From Cladobotryum mycophilum (taxonomy: Eukaryota; Ascomycota; Sordariomycetes; Hypocreales; Hypocreaceae): DNA of 64,000 nucleotides. The DNA lies in assembly GCA_036429605.1 (NCBI GenBank), contig JAVFKD010000016.1, positions 3,782,001-3,846,000 of the forward strand. The letters run 5' to 3'. The position numbers were made by a program, and so were the translations under genes. The notes beneath the pieces are model-generated. The model did not search any database and was not told the origin of the DNA. It saw only the letters and a program-made list of their open reading frames with translations. The first letter of the stretch is position 1. Each line of letters starts with the position of its first letter. Shown in pieces: positions 58,901 through 64,000 of the stretch.

Positions 58901-60245
58901 GTGAAATGAGATGAGCTTCAAGCATGAGAATCAGCTCCTCCAAATCAGCCGTTTCTGCAGGGTCGATATCTTGATGAGCATGAGCAAACGTGAGCAGCGC
59001 ATCCATCGGCGTAGTCCCAACGGCTAGAGGTAACGTGCCATTAAGTTGTTTGCTCGCATCATCAGCCGGCACTTTGTCAGGCTTGGAATTTCTGTCCCAA
59101 TGGACATTGTACATGGCTCCATGGCAGACAATGTGCGTGGGCTTAGAATTCGTCAGCCAGTTCTCGAACACCTTATTAACGTTGCGACGCTTAGACGGGT
59201 CCGGCTCTTCCACGTCCAATTTGATAGCCAGCTTTAGCAGCTCCAGCCTCTCTGACCTGCTCATCCTCTCGGCGCCCTTATGATCAAGCTTTTCCCCACA
59301 GAACATGTCGTCGACATCTTTGGAATGCCAGCCAATTACATAGTAGCTCGCGTCCGCTTTGTCGAGGTACAGATCAGGCGCATACTCAAAGTTGTCGACG
59401 ATGGAAAAGACGTTGGAGCAATGTGGCTGATAATCGGCAAACAGCTGGTTTGAAGACGTCAATAGACTGAATTCCTTGATGCGCTCAGGACCACCAGGCT
59501 TAGACTCGGATTCCTCCCACCTATCAAAGGGCTCCTTGTGACCAATGAAGACCTCGGCCTGTTTCGCGAGATCAACCTTTTCTCCCTGAGCGGCGCTGAT
59601 GAATGGAGAAACATCAACTTGCAGGTCGACGTCGGGTTTTATTTTCTCAAGCTCCCAGCGCCGGTCGCTCTCGACGACCCATGCAGCATACTCTGGGATT
59701 GGCACTGCTGGCAAAACAGCACCTGGATTCTCAATGTGACGAATCACTAGCCAGCGAGTAGGCACATTTGGAAACGCAGGAACAGTAGGATCGAATTTCT
59801 CTCCGTCCTTGTTCTCATCGTCTACACGCAGGCCTCTGGCCAAACGTCCCTCTGTCGCAGATGATTCGTCCTTTTTAGCGGCAGCAATACCACTTCGGTA
59901 CAGTCTAGGAATGGTCCAGTGTAGATAGACTCCCTGACGATGCTTGTGCGCCTTGTAGTCATCGCTGCCCAGGTCCGTGAATCGCGAGTTGAACTCTGAA
60001 GGCCACGAGTTGTGCAGATCGATGGGGTTGAGGACGTCACTTTGGATGTAGTTTGTGTCCAGACGTAAAAACGTGTAATTGGGCTGGTTGATGGGTGCGA
60101 TTTTGGCAAGTGGAATCTTGTGGGTGACATCGTCTTGAGGAGGTGTTGGATCTGACGGGTCTTCGGCATCAAATACAGGCTTGTTGAAGATGAAGGCGTC
60201 TAATTTGAGCGGGATAAGAACATTTTGGTTGGGTTCGGATGCCAT
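55995..60245 (-). CDS. Very large intronless protein, 1,416 residues, bacterial-like family of unknown function
   Basis: The first in-frame ATG is at 60245 (MASEPNQNVLIPLKLDAF); the frame is open beyond it but begins with TTG. The sequence is uninterrupted for 4.25 kb, unusual for this genome region. Near the N-terminus come VYLHWTIPRLYRSGI, VPTRWLVIRHIE and YAAWVVESDRRWELEK; later ones are WFPLFLEWEVEYSHIPY, FTRLNIIDKFGQAIYAID and GWVIINYANQGIQIFMPDG. From memory, bacterial proteins carry the pattern HLHWALP....PNRWLVVR and PLLLEWEVE and sit near homologues of the neighbouring gene. The Lys/Asp-rich middle (near 57.8 kb) is low complexity. No signal peptide, helices or catalytic motif is recognised. 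A C5 run at 58766-58770 is in frame. It is very likely a horizontally acquired pair with the downstream gene, but no function is claimed. Confidence 0.87.
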   Translation of the reverse strand: MASEPNQNVLIPLKLDAFIFNKPVFDAEDPSDPTPPQDDVTHKIPLAKIAPINQPNYTFLRLDTNYIQSDVLNPIDLHNSWPSEFNSRFTDLGSDDYKAHKHRQGVYLHWTIPRLYRSGIAAAKKDESSATEGRLARGLRVDDENKDGEKFDPTVPAFPNVPTRWLVIRHIENPGAVLPAVPIPEYAAWVVESDRRWELEKIKPDVDLQVDVSPFISAAQGEKVDLAKQAEVFIGHKEPFDRWEESESKPGGPERIKEFSLLTSSNQLFADYQPHCSNVFSIVDNFEYAPDLYLDKADASYYVIGWHSKDVDDMFCGEKLDHKGAERMSRSERLELLKLAIKLDVEEPDPSKRRNVNKVFENWLTNSKPTHIVCHGAMYNVHWDRNSKPDKVPADDASKQLNGTLPLAVGTTPMDALLTFAHAHQDIDPAETADLEELILMLEAHLISRDDGVETQQQALDMLYNWNYLRVDGGQTWNIAGKESGEPAAGKPGELLDTLRRLNREQLLLDGVTRTQTRLRWELFAEWWRHVTDRDRPSNSREAEDKDQKTKKRVDSLGSRIDALQAAKDNSQSNIDKWSAPNNLQPGARPAFYQQRDPTLLVGGIKSGWQHDYLDTLQVRLDSQIVYDGSENELAWNRFGTYVDKKMPDELQSTIKRLFNEFCVLNPRTSSKEPVLDGVKQMPLFHDDLAGKSLKGPWRDRWQGQPWFPLFLEWEVEYSHIPYDQWKLTEQSSRSRTVSQLRYGIKPDVILEDTPKDERDRHFIEGRALILPQPSFSLEAKIKQLFDSTPSEKLKENDKNKDGKFPDKEERERLQNNLHKLAFLSAPLAGLTAHLTTVLQGSHIKPNLRDGSTGQVKPIQQAERGQAGFDSRQLARINIETDLTPFGTDKKPSTTEEPLFKLATHGQFRFTRLNIIDKFGQAIYAIDPSPTLDPQKVWPCISEWYAPQLLSKSRDPEGRQPNVFEPEKNPPQDEDKKKPRRCEFVQIPPQVNQLSRLNATFVKRDGDVKAPFWRPADEWDNPIWGWVIINYANQGIQIFMPDGSFYREVRIAGPTKAQVTPEWLPFPRPKDSDEHNKEDDWRQLQLLAQKLGDYEFLKDFWEMIVKATGQMMAAPEAYASFSNALIGRPLALAQAGWSLELAADELTSQAEDDDRRPWLLLPDDNKESYQKEYEFPVKMGDRQRAFDGLVGYFPCRRKFTKKDHNEPDLGLKLDCIYSYYLPDEKPAREGDQPSPVKTPEYIPTKAFWASPEKYKTAEAYVWQRNSRLDVYGLLLDPFSPVHCYSGILPVRELTLPPWTWQAAMAKMKAFFHAGPIMVTSDVPSKVVSSHELKEPVILPEVDEIVKPVALPAMGSGDWAWLQPYDQNAKNESEDVLEKFMSMPVKVEDERARFETGPYTALEGYVMMVGRPDDKKT

Positions 60246-61324
60246 TTTGCAGTATGAAGCAAGATATGGAAGAGTGGTGTGAATATGTTTAAGATTATGA
60301 CCACTACTAAAAGTGTATGAAGAAAACAAAACTGTCAGTATTTCAAGCTCATTCTCTACTGATAATAGTATCCTAATTAGTGGTTCAATTACGGTTGTGT
60401 TGTCATGATTTCCGTATGTAGGTTAAGTGTTTGGGTGCGGCATCACTGCCCTTGGTCAGTCACTCGATCACTTCTCTCTGTAGTCTAGTAGATGTACCCT
60501 GGAAATGACTTAACACTTGGGAACGTTGCTTGAACATGGAGGTTCCTCGCCTAACTTTGCACAGGCGGTAGACAACGTTCTAGAGCCAATCCAATAATGT
60601 TCAGGGGTACGATGCAAGGCAATTTGGGTGGCGCCACCAAGGTCGAAAGAAGTTATGGACAGTGTTCACCTGACATTTGAACACTGTAAAACAACCAGGC
60701 AGCCATTTCAGGACATCCGTCTTTTACCGTCCTTGTAGAATGTCGCCGAAAGGAGGCATCTAGAACAAACCCTTGGCTCAGCTGAAGCCGGCAATCAGCA
60801 AAAGCGATATTCAATATTCAATATTAATCAACTTGTCCTACCGACTTCACGAAGGAGCGCGCCTGCATGAGGTCTCAGTGGATATTCGCCATGAGTGATG
60901 AATATGGCCTGATTGGTAGAGAAGTATTCTTCCTCTTCCCAATAGACTTTGCGGCTGGCGGTTCTAAATGGTGTGGCGTCTATGAGTTATGTGATTGCTG
61001 TCAACTATTCGTGATGTGTGTGATTTCCTTGAGGTGCGGGAGTATCACCGCCCGGATATTGAGCCAAAATGGGCATCCATGGCGAGGCAGCCCGGGCGGC
61101 TAATGTGGACACGTGGGGCAGAAACGGAGACAAACTCCGGAATCATGATCTTTGGATGCTGAAGATTGTAGAAGAAGGATGAAACTGTGTTCGCTTACAG
61201 GAAGAGGGAGGTAAATATATGCAAGAGTATTTAATGATGCTACTTAGATACCGTCTTGACCACTCTTCTCACTCATCTCAAAGCTTTCAACTACTTTCTA
61301 AACTCAGACTCTTTACTATCTGCC
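60246..61324. other. Divergent intergenic region
   Basis: About 1.08 kb between the 1416-residue gene (minus) and the lectin-like gene (plus). AT-rich sequence with no recognised gene. It contains both promoters; TATTTAA near 61229 may belong to the lectin-like gene. Confidence 0.45.
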
Positions 61325-62488
61325 ATGTCTGGTGATACACCTAAACCTCCTAGCATTATGGCTCCTCTTGCAGTTATCGTCAATCCTGTTCATGAAGAAA
61401 AGAAGAAGCTCATCTGCTTCTCGGCCAGCAAGAAGCAGACTCTCACGGTGCAGCAGCGCTACTATGCCCAACATGATCCAGGCCGTGTTATAGGCTACAA
61501 CGTTGATGAAAGCACGACCCCCGTGCTAGCAAATCCTTCCTCGCTGGCTGCCATGGTTGTTGACCATACGGTAAGTATTAGTAGGCATTTGAAGTGGTTA
61601 GTGATCTAGTCACTTGCTAATGTCTGCCGCGATAAGATTTGTGTCTACGGTATCACGGGCAACGATGGCAATTACAAAGCTACCATGGTCAGCCCAGGTT
61701 TCGAGCCGATCAAGAATTCGACACCGGTCACAACTGCGATCGCGGGCTTCAACATCAAGCAGCAGGCTTATCTTTACTACCAGAGGTACGCATGATCTGA
61801 CCGGGACTCTATGCCTTAGATGCTAACTTGGTGCTCCAGTGTTGTCGGTACTAAGAGTTGCATCACCGAGTTCACATTCGAGCTGGAGGGACTTGGTGGG
61901 GGTGGTGACTCTAGCCATCTCACATCGCTGGCTCCCGCGCCTGCCACACGTCTTGCTGCCACCACTGATGAAAGTGGTAACCGCTGGATAGCCTATCAAG
62001 ATAAAGACCTTGCCATCCACGTATACAATGTCAAGAAAAATAAAGGTACGTGTTTAGTAAAGGTCCTGACAGTGAAAGTTGAAATTTGAACTGACGCTGT
62101 CAATGTAGAGGATACCATTGCTCAGACCAGGCCTGATGAGGGCAGCCGTCTGGCTAAGGCAAAGACACCTCTTGCTATTTCCATTGTTCATGATAACGGC
62201 CGTCCTGTTCATCTGTACGTCTACTATGTGGACGAAACGGACTTTGCCTGCGTGGTGTCCAGCTCAATCGCCGACGGGTATCGGCTAGACTTCAATACCG
62301 ACGCACAAAAAGTCGTTAATCTCAACGGACGGGGAGCCAATAGAACCTTCAAGGTGCAGGCCTGGTCAGAGTTGGCAGTTCTTCCGTATCCGGGGCGTGA
62401 GGGCAAGGCGAGCAATCTTCTGTTCGCAGTCAAGGCCGACGCTCCGGGTGACGCAGTTTCGCAGACGGAGTGTGATGAGTGGAAGTGA
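61325..62488 (+). CDS. Predicted beta-propeller lectin-like protein
   Basis: Four exons (61325-61570, 61637-61785, 61840-62045, 62109-62488) give 326 residues, all junctions in frame. No signal peptide is seen. The sequence is made of beta-strand-like segments with blades such as AVIVNPVHEEKKKLICFSAS, RWIAYQDKDLAIHVYNV and PVHLYVYYVDETDFACVVSS, each with an aromatic pair near the end, recalling fungal fucose-type or other six-bladed propeller lectins. The assignment rests on pattern, not on a defined motif, so another propeller family is possible. It is divergent from the 1416-residue gene and precedes a metallo-beta-lactamase-fold gene. The introns make it unlike its long bacterial-like neighbours, so it probably did not arrive with them unless introns were gained. 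Confidence 0.7.
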
Positions 62489-63169
62489 CTTGATAGTGAG
62501 GGAGCTATAGAGAAGAAGGACGGATGTGTTATTCGTGAGGCGTGGGATACCAAGGTATGCTTGTGTAAGCTGAAGATGCTGGAGGGTGTGGATGTCGAGA
62601 TATCTGGTACAGTCAATTTTAAAGTGAAGTCTAAGCTGTAGACCAAACTTCAGATAGTAAGGCATGGTGATGATGGTGATGAGTGGAGGGATAGGATAAT
62701 CGTATCTCGTTAAATACTGTAGTTAAATGAATGTACAAACAATATTACCCCACAACCTCGTAATTGCGACAGGTTCAAATGCGGCGGTGGCAATACACTT
62801 TATTAAGATGCTAACTGAAGTATTCCATCAAAGTGCAATTTGACGTATGCTGTGCAATATCACCGTGCTGATCCAGTGTTCATCTATAGCTCTCATTCGA
62901 CCGGCTAGCCGCCCACCCCTGTCCCATTCGGAGGAACTATTGACAATATTATGGCCAGCTAGACAAAGGATTTAGGCATGGCCGTCACTGGTAGTTGTTT
63001 ATATACCCCAGCAATGGCGGGATACTCAACTTGAGAGAAAGACTTTAGAAGTATGCTGGTGATAGCATAGGATCTGAGAATCCCCTCAAACGGCAGGACA
63101 TTACACTAATAATTCTCACTTGATCTCCCCCCAATCCCATTTTTACTTTTCCAATATATATTTCCCATC
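62489..63169. other. Promoter region of the MBL-fold gene
   Basis: About 0.68 kb after the lectin-like gene. A TATATA box at 63000-63005 lies about 165 nt before the MBL-fold start. No other gene recognised. Confidence 0.45.
63000..63005 (+). promoter_or_regulatory. Possible TATA box of the MBL-fold gene
   Basis: TATATA about 165 nt upstream of the ATG at 63170. Confidence 0.35.
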
Positions 63170-64000
63170 ATGGCCGAGAGATTCTACTCCGTCCACACCT
63201 ATCAAATCAACATCAACGTGGGAGATGCTGCTATCCATATACTTGCCTCTCAAACGAATGCAAACAGACTTCGACCGAATGGCCCTATAGATCGCAAAGT
63301 TCACAGAGCAGTCTTGATTGATGGCGGTACCTCCGTCAAACCGGCAGGGGAGCGACCCAACGCTCACCCCAACATCTATAGCACCATTCTCGATATCGAG
63401 TCCAAATTCGAGTGTCAAGGTCCCAATAGGGGTGGGCGGCAAGGAAACCGGCCTCTGCTTCAGTTTGATGGATTTATCGTGACACATTGGGATTCCGATC
63501 ATTGCGATGGCTTGATGCACTTCCTGCTCGAGGACATTCTGACTCAGCTGCCAGAACCGAACCGAGGCGATATGCGTCTAAAGCGAGCACGCTATGATGA
63601 AAATAATAACTACGAACCTCTTTCGTGGCTCTATGCCCCATCCTGGAAGCGTTTTGATGAAAGGAATCCTAGTTTGTATCCCACTGGTTCATCGGAGCAC
63701 TTCTCCAACTGGTTTGAATCGTCGTACGACCGTAACAACCAAATAGGTCGTAGGCTTCCCCTGGATGCTGTGCTGTACGGTCTCACGCCAGAGCTTGTCC
63801 CGCGACAGGGAAAAATCAGAACGCATAAGCTACTCAGAATGTGCATTGGAAAAGCCGATCTTCTAGGCCGAAACCTGTTCAACCCATTTCAGGATCAGAA
63901 CCAGAGCCTGGTGATCGAATTACCTGACATGCCAAATATTCCAGACCTTTTGAAGTATAATGATCCAGCTCAAGCATTGATTGGAACGAACACGGGAGCC
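63170..64000 (+). CDS. Metallo-beta-lactamase-fold hydrolase, partial at window end
   Basis: From the ATG at 63170 the frame stays open to the window edge (277 codons seen). An N-terminal strand leads to AVLIDGGTS, and the metal-binding motif IVTHWDSDHCDGL (H-x-D-x-D-H form, around residue 110) shows the MBL fold that binds two zinc ions. Between them is a long low-conservation insert (NPNI...GRQGNRP) unlike small beta-lactamases. The second and third metal-binding residues would lie beyond the window. Homologues cleave esters, nucleic acids or small molecules; the substrate is not indicated. It follows the lectin-like gene on the same strand, and the two bacterial-like genes are within 7 kb. 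Being cut by the window, length and C-terminal domains are unknown. Confidence 0.82.
   Translation, partial: MAERFYSVHTYQININVGDAAIHILASQTNANRLRPNGPIDRKVHRAVLIDGGTSVKPAGERPNAHPNIYSTILDIESKFECQGPNRGGRQGNRPLLQFDGFIVTHWDSDHCDGLMHFLLEDILTQLPEPNRGDMRLKRARYDENNNYEPLSWLYAPSWKRFDERNPSLYPTGSSEHFSNWFESSYDRNNQIGRRLPLDAVLYGLTPELVPRQGKIRTHKLLRMCIGKADLLGRNLFNPFQDQNQSLVIELPDMPNIPDLLKYNDPAQALIGTNTGA

Overview
This is a stretch of a filamentous ascomycete (Pezizomycotina) genome, most likely a Sordariomycete, perhaps Hypocreales. Short GT..AG introns of about 40-170 nt, often with CTAAC-like branch sites, interrupt many genes. Housekeeping genes alternate with a HET-domain gene, an NLR-like gene, a GLEYA adhesin and long gene-poor gaps. 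The species cannot be fixed from the sequence.

0-21 kb is mainly housekeeping: ALG10 glucosyltransferase, a small conserved fungal protein, an HSL-type alpha/beta-hydrolase, a secreted His/Thr/Pro/Lys/Trp tandem-repeat protein, a CHIP-like TPR/U-box ubiquitin ligase, a NIPA-type membrane transporter and mitochondrial dihydroorotate dehydrogenase. 21-29 kb holds a SLIP-GC-like dynamin-superfamily GTPase, then a bZIP factor and an ACR3 arsenite efflux gene placed tail to tail.

29.6-41.5 kb is the most interesting block. An NLR-like gene (hydrolase-like, NACHT-like, about 18-20 ankyrin repeats, ZZ zinc finger) is divergent from an unrecognised 306-residue protein, followed by an ankyrin-subtilisin protease. 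All three proteins begin with Ser/Asp/Glu-rich acidic tails. In the NLR the hydrolase nucleophile position is Asp and the Walker A lysine is missing, which suggests a sensor or scaffold working with the protease. Fungal protease-controlled death systems such as HET-Q1/HET-Q2 are the nearest known idea, but the 306-residue protein is not recognisably a gasdermin.

41.9-52 kb has a small secreted protein, the adhesin, two broken genes and the HET-domain gene. 52-64 kb carries two very long intronless genes that resemble a bacterial pair of unknown function, then a lectin-like predicted beta-propeller gene and a metallo-beta-lactamase-fold gene cut by the window end.

An overarching observation: six reading frames break at C/G homopolymers, and each is restored exactly by one more C/G; a seventh C-rich tract needs two. 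This looks mostly like undercalled homopolymers in the assembly. The affected genes (NIPA, DHODH, SLIP-GC-like, NLR ZZ end, the 1097-residue bacterial-like gene twice, GLEYA) should not be read as pseudogenes on that ground alone.
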